NCBI GenBank assembly: GCA_946616385.1 | Contig: CAMOIZ010000080.1 | Span: 1 to 5,185 of the forward strand | Direction: 5' to 3' | DNA: 5,185 bases | DNA from: an uncultured Bacteroidales bacterium | GTDB lineage: Bacteria > Bacteroidota > Bacteroidia > Bacteroidales > UBA932 | Shown: positions 1 to 5,185 of the stretch, piece by piece | Numbering within the stretch: the stretch's first letter is position 1 | How the letters are laid out: each line of letters opens with the position of its first letter | Position numbers and translations under genes: made by a program | The notes under the pieces: model-generated | Database searches by the model: none | The model's input: the letters and a program-made list of their open reading frames with translations, nothing else | What the model was told of the DNA's origin: nothing

Positions 1-1872
1 AGTGCCCACGTTCACCCCTTCCCTGCGTACAGAGACGGTGCCGTCGGCCTCTTCCTTTTCACCGACAACCACAAGCAGAGGCACTCTGAACTGGGCGATA
101 TCCCTGATTCTCTTGCCGAGCGTCTCGTTGCGGGCGTCTATTGAAGCGCGAATTTCGGAATTATTTAGCAATTCGCAAACTTTTTTTGCATAATTTTCAA
201 ATTTCTCACTGATTGGCAGCACTTTAACCTGCTCAGGAGCGAGCCAGACAGGCAGATGCCCGGCAGTATGTTCAAGCAACACGGCCGTGAAACGTTCGAT
301 GCTTCCGAAAGGAGCGCGGTGAATCATGATGGGGCGCTTCTTGCTGCCGTCGGCGTCGATGTATTCAAGTTCGAAACGCTCGGGAAGATTGTAGTCGACC
401 TGGATAGTGCCAAGCTGCCACTCGCGGCCGAGGGCGTCCTTCACCATGAAATCGAGCTTCGGTCCGTAGAAAGCGGCCTCACCGTACTCGATCTTTGCAG
501 GGAGTCCCTTCTCTTCGCAGGATTCGATGATTGCTCGCTCCGCCCTTTCCCAGTTCTCCTCGCTACCGATATACTTGTCGCGGTTGACTTTGTCGCGCAG
601 GGAAATCTGAGCCTTGAACTTGTCGAACTTGAACACCTTGAACACATACTGTATAAGGTCGATCACTTTCTTGAACTCGTCCTTGAGCTGGTCGGGACGC
701 ACATACATGTGGGCGTCATCCTGGGTGAAACTGCGAACACGGGTAAGTCCGTGCAGTTCTCCACTCTGCTCATATCTGTACACCGTACCGAATTCCGCCA
801 GGCGGATAGGAAGTTCCTTGTATGAGTGAGGGGACGATGCATAGATCTCGCAGTGGTGAGGACAGTTCATGGGTTTGAGCATGTACTCTTCGCCCTCCTG
901 GGGAGTCTTGATGGGCTGGAAGGAATCCTTTCCGTATTTAGCCCAATGGCCGGAGGTCACATAAAGCTGCTTGCTTCCGATGTGAGGAGTAACCACCTGC
1001 AGATAACCGTATTCCTTGAGTTTCGCACGAAGGAATGTCTCGAGCTGATAACGAAGGACAGCGCCCTTGGGAAGCCAGAGAGGCAGGCCCATGCCTACGC
1101 GGCTGGAGAAAGTGAAAAGACCCATCTCCTTTCCGAGCTTGCGGTGATCACGCTTCTTGGCCTCCTCGAGAAGGACAAGATACTCGTCGAGCATGCTCTT
1201 CTTGGGGAAGGTTATACCGTAGATACGGGTAAGCTGCTGACGGTGCTCGTCGCCACGCCAGTAGGCTCCGGCAATCGCGGTGAGCTTGACGGCCTTGATA
1301 ACTTCGGTATTGCGGAGGTGAGGGCCACGGCAGAGATCGGTGAAAGAACCGTTGGTGTAATAAGTGATGGTTCCGTCCTCAAGCTCGCTGATCAGTTCGC
1401 ATTTGTACTGGTCGCCCTTTTCCTTGAAATGCTTCATAGCATCAGCCTTGCTGACCTCGATGCGTTTGAAGTCTTCCTTTCCCTGGGCAAGTTCCAGCAT
1501 CTTCTTTTCGATCTTGGGAAGATCGGCCTCGGTGAGGGTGGCTCCGGCGAGATCTACATCATAATAGAAACCATTCTCGATTGCAGGACCGATACCGAAC
1601 TTGACTCCTGGATAAAGGCTTTCAAGGGCTTCGGCCATAAGATGCGATGAAGAATGCCAGAAAACATGCTTGGCTTCTTCGTCTTCCCATTTGTGGAGCT
1701 TGATCTCCGCGTCGGTCGTAATAGGACGCATGAGATCGTAAATTTCACCATTAACGCTTGCAGCAAGAACCTCTGCTGCAAGACGGGGAGAGATGCTTTG
1801 AGCAATTTCGTAGGCAGTAATGCCTTTTTCAAAAGGCTTGACGCTGCCGTCGGGGAAAGTAATGTTAATCAT
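1..1872 (-). CDS. thrS: Threonyl-tRNA synthetase, partial (C-terminus beyond the left edge)
   Basis: Class II synthetase that charges tRNA-Thr with threonine in the cytoplasm and clears mischarged Ser-tRNA-Thr. The reading frame stays open for 624 codons from ATG at 1872 to base 1; E. coli ThrRS has 642 residues, so only about 20 residues are missing. Visible order: TGS domain (about 1-62, starting MINITFPDGS); second additional (editing) domain with HSSSH at 73-77 and DLCRGPH, giving the editing set H73, H77, D179, C181, H185; class II core with motif 1 around GMGLPLWLPKG, motif 2 YRYEQSGELHGLTRVR, and motif 3 IHRAPFGSIERF; then an anticodon-binding domain starting near LPVWLAPEQVKVLP. The zinc ligands expected from the family are present as C337, H388 and H518. 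The start is set by the TGS N-terminus, and an ATG 8 bases upstream is out of frame. The gene is divergent from the DUF4199 gene. A short AT-rich patch with different codon use lies at about 141-228. Identification is firm. Confidence 0.98.
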   Translation of the reverse strand, partial: MINITFPDGSVKPFEKGITAYEIAQSISPRLAAEVLAASVNGEIYDLMRPITTDAEIKLHKWEDEEAKHVFWHSSSHLMAEALESLYPGVKFGIGPAIENGFYYDVDLAGATLTEADLPKIEKKMLELAQGKEDFKRIEVSKADAMKHFKEKGDQYKCELISELEDGTITYYTNGSFTDLCRGPHLRNTEVIKAVKLTAIAGAYWRGDEHRQQLTRIYGITFPKKSMLDEYLVLLEEAKKRDHRKLGKEMGLFTFSSRVGMGLPLWLPKGAVLRYQLETFLRAKLKEYGYLQVVTPHIGSKQLYVTSGHWAKYGKDSFQPIKTPQEGEEYMLKPMNCPHHCEIYASSPHSYKELPIRLAEFGTVYRYEQSGELHGLTRVRSFTQDDAHMYVRPDQLKDEFKKVIDLIQYVFKVFKFDKFKAQISLRDKVNRDKYIGSEENWERAERAIIESCEEKGLPAKIEYGEAAFYGPKLDFMVKDALGREWQLGTIQVDYNLPERFELEYIDADGSKKRPIMIHRAPFGSIERFTAVLLEHTAGHLPVWLAPEQVKVLPISEKFENYAKKVCELLNNSEIRASIDARNETLGKRIRDIAQFRVPLLVVVGEKEEADGTVSVRREGVNVGT

Positions 1873-1880
1873 TCGGCCAT
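1869..1880 (-). other. Three-codon upstream reading frame (Met-Ala-Glu-stop) overlapping the thrS start
   Basis: On the minus strand ATG GCC GAA TGA lies just before thrS, in another frame, and its TGA overlaps the thrS ATG as ATGA. It is preceded by an A/T-rich run (AAATATAA). Overlaps of this kind can couple translation of two frames. Whether ribosomes start here is unknown; a chance ATG is the simpler explanation. Confidence 0.25.
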
Positions 1881-1894
1881 TTATATTTAGCCTA

Positions 1895-1902
1895 CAAAGA
1901 TA
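1895..1902 (-). promoter_or_regulatory. thrS: Predicted thrS promoter -7 box (TATCTTTG)
   Basis: Read on the minus strand, this is TATCTTTG, an exact match to the Bacteroidota primary-sigma -7 consensus TAnnTTTG. It ends 22 bases before the thrS ATG. Transcription would be expected to begin some 5-8 bases further on, leaving a short leader of roughly 15-17 bases. I see no convincing TTTG-type -33 box at the expected distance, so this is an inference from the -7 box and its position. The leader holds no room for a T-box or attenuator. Confidence 0.6.
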
Positions 1903-1916
1903 AGAAAAATATTTAC

Positions 1917-1924
1917 TACCTTTG
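1917..1924 (+). promoter_or_regulatory. Predicted promoter -7 box for the DUF4199-glycosyltransferase pair (TACCTTTG)
   Basis: TACCTTTG matches the Bacteroidota TAnnTTTG -7 consensus exactly. Only six bases (TGCATT) separate it from the ATG at 1931, so the transcript should start at or within a base or two of the start codon, giving a leaderless or near-leaderless message. No clear -33 TTTG is visible upstream at about 1892-1898. Fourteen bases separate it from the opposing thrS -7 box, so the two polymerase footprints must overlap. Confidence 0.6.
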
Positions 1925-1930
1925 TGCATT

Positions 1931-2470
1931 ATGGCAGAAGACAAGAATAATTTCATCAACGAAGCCGGCAAAAACGGCCTTGTTCTGGCAAGCGTTGCCA
2001 TCGTTTATTTCCTGGCCACCAATCTTTTGGCCAAGATCGAGAACGGAGGCACAATGCTTACGGCTCTGAATTTTGTGTTGTGGGCGGCGAAACTCACACT
2101 CTGCATCTGGCTGATGTTCGCAATCCTCCGAAAAGCCGCGGCGGAAAATGGCAACGACCGTTCCGCAACTTTCCGTTTTGGCATGAACGTAGCCGCTTGC
2201 TCGGCTCTGGTTTATGCCGGATTCTATCTTCTGTACGTAACCGTAATCGATACCGAATTCTTCAAAGAAGCTTTCGACTCGATTGCCAGCGTGTACTCGG
2301 GCATGATGAATTCAGACGAGATTGACAGATTGATGAATATGGAATCTTCCATGCCTGCAGTCACTTTCTTTTTCAACCTGATATGGTGCTGGCTTTTCGG
2401 TACTATCATCTCTGCAATCGCATCAAGCAAAATCTGCGGACCCGACGATCCCTTTGCCAACGAGAACTGA
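1931..2470 (+). CDS. DUF4199-like four-helix membrane protein
   Basis: Small inner-membrane protein of 179 residues and unknown molecular function. Four hydrophobic segments are visible, at about residues 16-34, 43-66, 85-106 and 143-165. A polar, acidic loop between the third and fourth (about 107-141) would sit outside the bilayer, and the tail ends in PDDPFANEN. Size, topology and the glycosyltransferase immediately downstream fit the DUF4199 family of Bacteroidota; this is recognition by pattern, not a database match. There is no cleavable signal peptide. I chose ATG 1931 (MAEDKNN) over the in-frame TTG at 1922, because that TTG lies inside the -7 promoter box and would probably not be transcribed as a codon. 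The next gene begins after one base, so the two are almost certainly cotranscribed. A role as partner or membrane anchor for the glycosyltransferase is inferred from context only. Confidence 0.85.
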   Translation: MAEDKNNFINEAGKNGLVLASVAIVYFLATNLLAKIENGGTMLTALNFVLWAAKLTLCIWLMFAILRKAAAENGNDRSATFRFGMNVAACSALVYAGFYLLYVTVIDTEFFKEAFDSIASVYSGMMNSDEIDRLMNMESSMPAVTFFFNLIWCWLFGTIISAIASSKICGPDDPFANEN

Positions 2471-2471
2471 T

Positions 2472-3422
2472 ATGGACATTTCTGTTATAATTCCTCTTTT
2501 CAACGAGGCGGAATCGCTTCCTGAACTTTCTGCCTGGATCGCAAGGGTAATGGCGGAGAACAATTACTCCTACGAAGTGATCATGGTCGACGATGGAAGC
2601 AACGATGCATCATGGGATGTCATCAAAGGTTTGTCGGCAGCTGACGCTCACATCCACGGGATCAGTTTCCGAAGGAACTACGGCAAATCCGCCGCCCTCT
2701 ACTGCGGGTTCGACCGCGCCGGAGGGGATGTCGTGATTACCATGGATGCCGACCTTCAGGACAGTCCGGATGAGATCCCGGCTCTCTACAGAAAAATCAA
2801 GGAAGAAGGCTACGACGTAGTATCCGGATGGAAAAAACACCGCAAAGACAATGTGCTGACCAAGAATCTGCCGAGCAAGATTTACAATGCGACCGCACGT
2901 CATATTACCGGCATCAAGCTGCACGACATGAATTGCGGCCTGAAGGCCTACAGGAGCGAAGTGGTAAAGAACATCGAGGTCTACGGCGAGATGCATCGCT
3001 ACATTCCTTATCTTGCGAAGAATGCCGGATTCACAAGAATAGGAGAAATTCCTGTTCACCACCAGAAACGCAAGTTCGGAAAGAGCAAATTCGGGATGGA
3101 CCGTTTCGTCAACGGATTCCTGGATCTGCTCAGCCTCTGGTTCCTCTCCACTTTCGGCAAGAAGCCTATGCACTTTTTCGGTTACAGCGGGATTTTCATG
3201 TTCCTCATCGGATTCGTGATGACGATATGGATCATAGTCGCCAAACTTGTGCATCAGGCCCAAGGAATACGCTTCCGCGCTGTTACCGACCAGCCGTTAT
3301 TCTATCTTGCCCTGCTTGCAGTAGTGCTCGGCGTCATGCTGTTCCTTGCAGGATTCATCGGCGAGATGATTGCGCGTTCGGGAGCCGAACGGAACAAATA
3401 CAATATCAAGGAAACGCTTTAA
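2472..3422 (+). CDS. GT2-family glycosyltransferase, GtrB/DPM1-like, with two C-terminal membrane helices
   Basis: Probable membrane-bound transferase that moves a sugar from a nucleotide sugar to a polyprenyl phosphate on the cytoplasmic face, supplying envelope glycan or lipid modification; donor and acceptor cannot be read from the sequence. The 316-residue protein begins with the GT-A fold signature VIIPLFNEAESL (5-16), has DDGS at 40-43 (nucleotide binding) and DADLQD at 92-97 (metal-binding DxD-type motif followed by the PDEIP segment), then the MNCGLKAYR and HHQKRKFGKSKFG segments typical of DPM1/GtrB/ArnC-like enzymes. Two hydrophobic helices follow, at about 225-250 and 268-295, giving the common length of 310-330 residues. 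The start is ATG 2472, one base after the DUF4199 stop; the in-frame TTG at 2454 would add six residues overlapping the upstream gene and is unlikely. No Shine-Dalgarno is seen, so coupling to the upstream gene is likely. The stop shares the TTAA at 3419-3422 with the murQ stop. Confidence 0.93.
   Translation: MDISVIIPLFNEAESLPELSAWIARVMAENNYSYEVIMVDDGSNDASWDVIKGLSAADAHIHGISFRRNYGKSAALYCGFDRAGGDVVITMDADLQDSPDEIPALYRKIKEEGYDVVSGWKKHRKDNVLTKNLPSKIYNATARHITGIKLHDMNCGLKAYRSEVVKNIEVYGEMHRYIPYLAKNAGFTRIGEIPVHHQKRKFGKSKFGMDRFVNGFLDLLSLWFLSTFGKKPMHFFGYSGIFMFLIGFVMTIWIIVAKLVHQAQGIRFRAVTDQPLFYLALLAVVLGVMLFLAGFIGEMIARSGAERNKYNIKETL
3419..3422. other. Shared TTAA carrying both stop codons of convergent genes
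   Basis: The glycosyltransferase stop TAA occupies 3420-3422 on the plus strand, and the murQ stop TAA occupies 3421-3419 on the minus strand. Both lie in the palindrome TTAA, so the two coding regions overlap by four bases and there is no intergenic space. Any transcription terminator for either operon must lie within the opposing gene. Confidence 0.95.
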
Positions 3423-4216
3423 GCGAGATTTGCCAGGGCTGCACGCACCGATCCATGCTTCAAAAGTGCGGATTTGGCAGAATCATAGTCCAGCCCGCTG
3501 GCTTCCATGATCATACGGGTGCCCCTGTCGACAAGTTTTGCATTGCTCAGCTGCATGTCATACATCTTGTTCCCCTTGACCTTGCCCAGGCGGATCATGG
3601 TGGCCGTAGAGACAGTATTGAGAATCATCTTCTGTGCCGTCGCCGCTTTCATTCTGGTGCTCCCGGTAACGAACTCCGGCCCTACGACGGCAACTATAGG
3701 TATCTCGGCAGCTTCCGCCAGAGGAGAGTGCTCATTACAGGTAATGCATGCTGTCAAAAGGCCCTCGGATCTAGCCTTGCGGACTCCCCCTATCACGTAA
3801 GGAGTGGTTCCGGACGCTGCGATTCCGACCAGGACGTCCTCTCTTGAAGGAGAATGTTCAGCCATATCGGCCCATGCGCCCTCCGGATTGTCTTCAGCGC
3901 CTTCCACAGCATTGAAAACCGCTTGTTTCCCTCCTGCGATGAGAGCTATGAACAATCCCCTTACGCCGTAAGTCGGGGGGATCTCGGAAGCGTCCACCAC
4001 GCCCAGGCGTCCGCTGGTACCTGCGCCGATATAGAATATCCTTCCACCTTTCTTTACTCTGTCGACAATGGCGTCGACCAATTTTTCAATCTGAGGCAGC
4101 GCTCTCTGCACGGCATCGGCAACCAGGTGATCTTCACGATTGATTCCCTCGACCAGATCCTTGGTCGAAAGTTGCTCAAGATGGTCGTAATTTGAATTCT
4201 GTTCGGTCGTTTTCAT
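3419..4216 (-). CDS. murQ: N-acetylmuramic acid 6-phosphate etherase
   Basis: Cytoplasmic enzyme that cleaves the lactyl ether of MurNAc-6-phosphate to GlcNAc-6-phosphate and D-lactate, a step in peptidoglycan sugar recycling or salvage. The protein has 265 residues. A SIS sugar-phosphate domain contains GAGTSGRLG (64-72), followed by DASEIPPTYG with the probable catalytic acid E78 (E. coli E83), and VEGAED with E108/D109 matching the second acidic site. GIAASGTTPYV and TGSTRMKAATAQK are further family blocks. Compared with the 298-residue E. coli enzyme, the C-terminal helical part is abbreviated and ends soon after SALLKHGSVRAAL; I believe shorter forms are usual in Bacteroidota. The ATG overlaps the TGA of the upstream kinase as ATGA, indicating one operon and translational coupling. 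The 3' end overlaps the convergent glycosyltransferase by four bases. Identification is firm. Confidence 0.96.
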   Translation of the reverse strand: MKTTEQNSNYDHLEQLSTKDLVEGINREDHLVADAVQRALPQIEKLVDAIVDRVKKGGRIFYIGAGTSGRLGVVDASEIPPTYGVRGLFIALIAGGKQAVFNAVEGAEDNPEGAWADMAEHSPSREDVLVGIAASGTTPYVIGGVRKARSEGLLTACITCNEHSPLAEAAEIPIVAVVGPEFVTGSTRMKAATAQKMILNTVSTATMIRLGKVKGNKMYDMQLSNAKLVDRGTRMIMEASGLDYDSAKSALLKHGSVRAALANLA

Positions 4217-5082
4217 TTCTGATGGAACTTTATGAGCTCTTCTGAAGGGGAAGCAAGATATTTGTCGACGTGCAAGTCGTATTCACCCGCCAAACGGTCG
4301 AAGATCCGACGGCAGGCATAAGCGAAGCCACCGACAACACCCAGATGAAGAGGCCCTTGCGACCTGTGGATTGCCAGAAGAAGACAGCGTTCGATGAAAC
4401 GGCGGAAGTTTTCATCGACAAGATTCGACATATAGCGATTGTCATCATAAAAGGCAAGAATATCCGGGGCGAACTTGCCAAGATATGCAGCCGGTGAATT
4501 ACCATGGTATACATTGCGGACAATCGTAGAATACGAAAGATCGTACTTTTCTTCGAAAGCGAGAGCGACACACTCGGGCACCATTCCCTTGATGTAATCC
4601 TCTATGAAACGCTTGCCCAAAGCGCCTGCGCTGCCTTCGTCACCAAGAATGAATCCGCCCGATGGGATTCTCGAAACGATTGTCACACCGTCATACACAG
4701 AGACATTCGAGCCGGTTCCGAGAATGCATGCGATTCCTGCATCATGACCGCACACGGCCCTGGCAGCAGCCAGAAGATCATTCTCCAGATAAATCTTGCT
4801 GTCAGGGAAATTCCGGCTCAAACAACCATATAATATATTATAAGGAGAAGAAGGGTCATCGGAAGGGAAAAGCCCTGCAGCATAAAAATAGATTGCATCC
4901 AAACAGGCCGAATCAGCAGCATCCCTGGAAGTAAGGACACCGTACTCCAAAGTACGAGCGATGAATTCTTCGTCGCCGGAAGAAAAATTCAGGCCTTCAG
5001 TCTGAAAAGATTTGTGAACAACACCCCTGTCCAGCAGGGTCCAGTCGGACTTGGTTGCTCCGCATTCAACAATAAGAATCAT
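4213..5082 (-). CDS. BadF/BadG/BcrA/BcrD-type ATPase, probable MurNAc/GlcNAc kinase
   Basis: ASKHA-fold kinase of 289 residues, probably phosphorylating an amino sugar with ATP in the cytoplasm. Visible motifs: phosphate-1 loop VECGATKSDW (5-14); ENDLLAAAR (100-108) with the likely catalytic base D102; phosphate-2 LGTGSN (121-126); the PSGGFILGDEGSAG block (140-153); and an adenosine-type VVGGFAYACRR stretch from 249. Position 6 is Glu where the usual phosphate-1 motif (DGGxTK or DSGxTK) has Asp. The murQ gene overlaps its stop by ATGA, so the natural substrate is probably MurNAc (the product, MurNAc-6-P, feeds MurQ), as for MurK-type kinases of Clostridium and Tannerella; GlcNAc or glucosamine remain possible, hence no symbol. 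The start ATG 5082 lies four bases after a TAnnTTTG promoter box, and there is no in-frame alternative upstream before the rRNA terminator. No transporter gene is present in the window. Confidence 0.88.
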   Translation of the reverse strand: MILIVECGATKSDWTLLDRGVVHKSFQTEGLNFSSGDEEFIARTLEYGVLTSRDAADSACLDAIYFYAAGLFPSDDPSSPYNILYGCLSRNFPDSKIYLENDLLAAARAVCGHDAGIACILGTGSNVSVYDGVTIVSRIPSGGFILGDEGSAGALGKRFIEDYIKGMVPECVALAFEEKYDLSYSTIVRNVYHGNSPAAYLGKFAPDILAFYDDNRYMSNLVDENFRRFIERCLLLAIHRSQGPLHLGVVGGFAYACRRIFDRLAGEYDLHVDKYLASPSEELIKFHQK

Positions 5083-5086
5083 GACG

Positions 5087-5094
5087 CAAATATA
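5087..5094 (-). promoter_or_regulatory. Predicted promoter -7 box for the kinase-murQ operon (TATATTTG)
   Basis: The minus strand reads TATATTTG, an exact TAnnTTTG match, followed by CGTC and then the kinase ATG. The transcript should therefore start at or just inside the start codon, implying leaderless or near-leaderless translation. The box lies in the AT-rich tract that also forms the U-tail of the rRNA terminator, and a -33 contact would fall inside the terminator hairpin, where no good TTTG is visible. Part of the match may simply reflect the T-rich tail. Confidence 0.5.
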
Positions 5095-5096
5095 AT

Positions 5097-5132
5097 AAAA
5101 AAGTCCCTGGCATCGTAAGATGTCAGGGACTT
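5097..5132 (-). terminator. Intrinsic terminator of the rRNA operon
   Basis: The inverted repeat pairs 5101-5114 with 5119-5132. On the minus-strand RNA, AAGUCCCUG pairs with CAGGGACUU (9 bp), then comes one A-C mismatch and four more pairs (CAUC/GAUG), closed by a UUAC loop. It is followed by a run of six T (two of them within the stem) continuing as ATTATATTT. The U-tract exists only on the minus strand, so the terminator serves the 5S rRNA transcript coming from the right. Confidence 0.9.
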
Positions 5133-5140
5133 CGAAAAAC

Positions 5141-5185
5141 GGCGGCTACCTACTCTCCCAACTGGTCGGTCAGTACCATCGGCGT
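5141..5185 (-). rRNA. rrf: 5S ribosomal RNA, 3' part (5' part beyond the right edge)
   Basis: The minus strand reads CGCCGATGGTACTG, then TGGGAGAGTAGG and TAGCCGCC, the conserved 3' third of bacterial 5S rRNA in the form seen in Bacteroidales. About 45 bases are inside the window. The mature 3' end is placed after GCCGCC at 5141; it could be a base or two further left, since a G and five T follow before the terminator. It should be the last gene of a 16S-23S-5S operon lying to the right and transcribed leftward. Confidence 0.93.

Noticed and set aside
181..187. Run of seven T (A7 on the thrS coding strand) as a possible frameshift or slippage site.
   Set aside because: The thrS frame is intact on both sides and continues through the anticodon-binding domain; no alternative product is suggested.
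256..1650. Two long consecutive plus-strand open frames (256-825 and 826-1650) opposite thrS.
   Set aside because: They are antisense shadows of thrS, whose motifs and zinc and editing residues are intact on the minus strand; their translations resemble no family and they lack promoters or starts.
1922..1930. In-frame TTG start giving a DUF4199 protein three residues longer.
   Set aside because: The TTG lies within the predicted -7 promoter box, so it would precede the transcript; ATG 1931 is preferred.
2610..3263. 217-codon minus-strand open frame opposite the glycosyltransferase.
   Set aside because: Antisense shadow of a clear GT2 gene; no recognisable domain.
2828..3847. 339-codon plus-strand open frame crossing the glycosyltransferase/murQ junction.
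   Set aside because: It covers two well-identified genes in the wrong frame or strand and its translation is low-complexity and basic with no domain; considered only because of its length.
5101..5132. Terminator hairpin read as bidirectional or as a plus-strand hairpin with a GUAA tetraloop.
   Set aside because: No T-tract follows it on the plus strand and no plus-strand gene ends there; it serves the minus-strand rRNA transcript.
1..5185. Search for CRISPR repeats, insertion-sequence ends, tRNA genes, attachment sites, toxin-antitoxin or defence genes.
   Set aside because: None was seen by eye; genes are closely packed and all major ones belong to recognised families.

Overview
The window looks like chromosomal DNA of a Bacteroidota bacterium, most likely Bacteroidales. 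Three observations support this: promoter -7 boxes of the form TAnnTTTG, absence of obvious Shine-Dalgarno sequences before the starts, and a small four-helix DUF4199-like membrane protein directly followed by a GtrB/DPM1-like glycosyltransferase, a pairing I recall as typical of that phylum. Genus cannot be fixed from this sequence. The code is standard and no gene inside the window is visibly broken.

Layout from left to right. Positions 1-1872 hold most of thrS (threonyl-tRNA synthetase) on the minus strand; its C-terminal tail runs off the left edge. A 58-bp divergent intergenic region (1873-1930) carries back-to-back TAnnTTTG boxes, one for thrS and one for the rightward pair DUF4199 (1931-2470) and GT2 glycosyltransferase (2472-3422), which are separated by one base. 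The glycosyltransferase meets murQ tail to tail: the two stop codons share one TTAA palindrome. On the minus strand, a BadF/BadG-type amino-sugar kinase (4213-5082) and murQ (3419-4216) form a two-gene operon with an ATGA start/stop overlap. Upstream of the kinase is the end of a minus-strand rRNA operon: the 3' end of 5S rRNA (from about 5141 to the right edge) and its intrinsic terminator (5097-5132). The terminator's U-tract runs into the -7 box of the kinase promoter.

Functional picture. The kinase and MurQ can be read as an amino-sugar salvage module: MurNAc is phosphorylated to MurNAc-6-P and then cleaved by the etherase to GlcNAc-6-P and D-lactate, recovering peptidoglycan sugar. The DUF4199/GT2 pair is an envelope module, probably transferring a sugar to a polyprenyl-phosphate carrier. 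ThrS is housekeeping translation.

I found no mobile element, CRISPR array, tRNA gene or clearly new system. The points worth a second look are regulatory and architectural: near-leaderless starts, a terminator fused to a promoter, convergent genes with no room for a terminator, and a local codon-usage patch inside thrS. There is no stretch over 300 bases without a gene.
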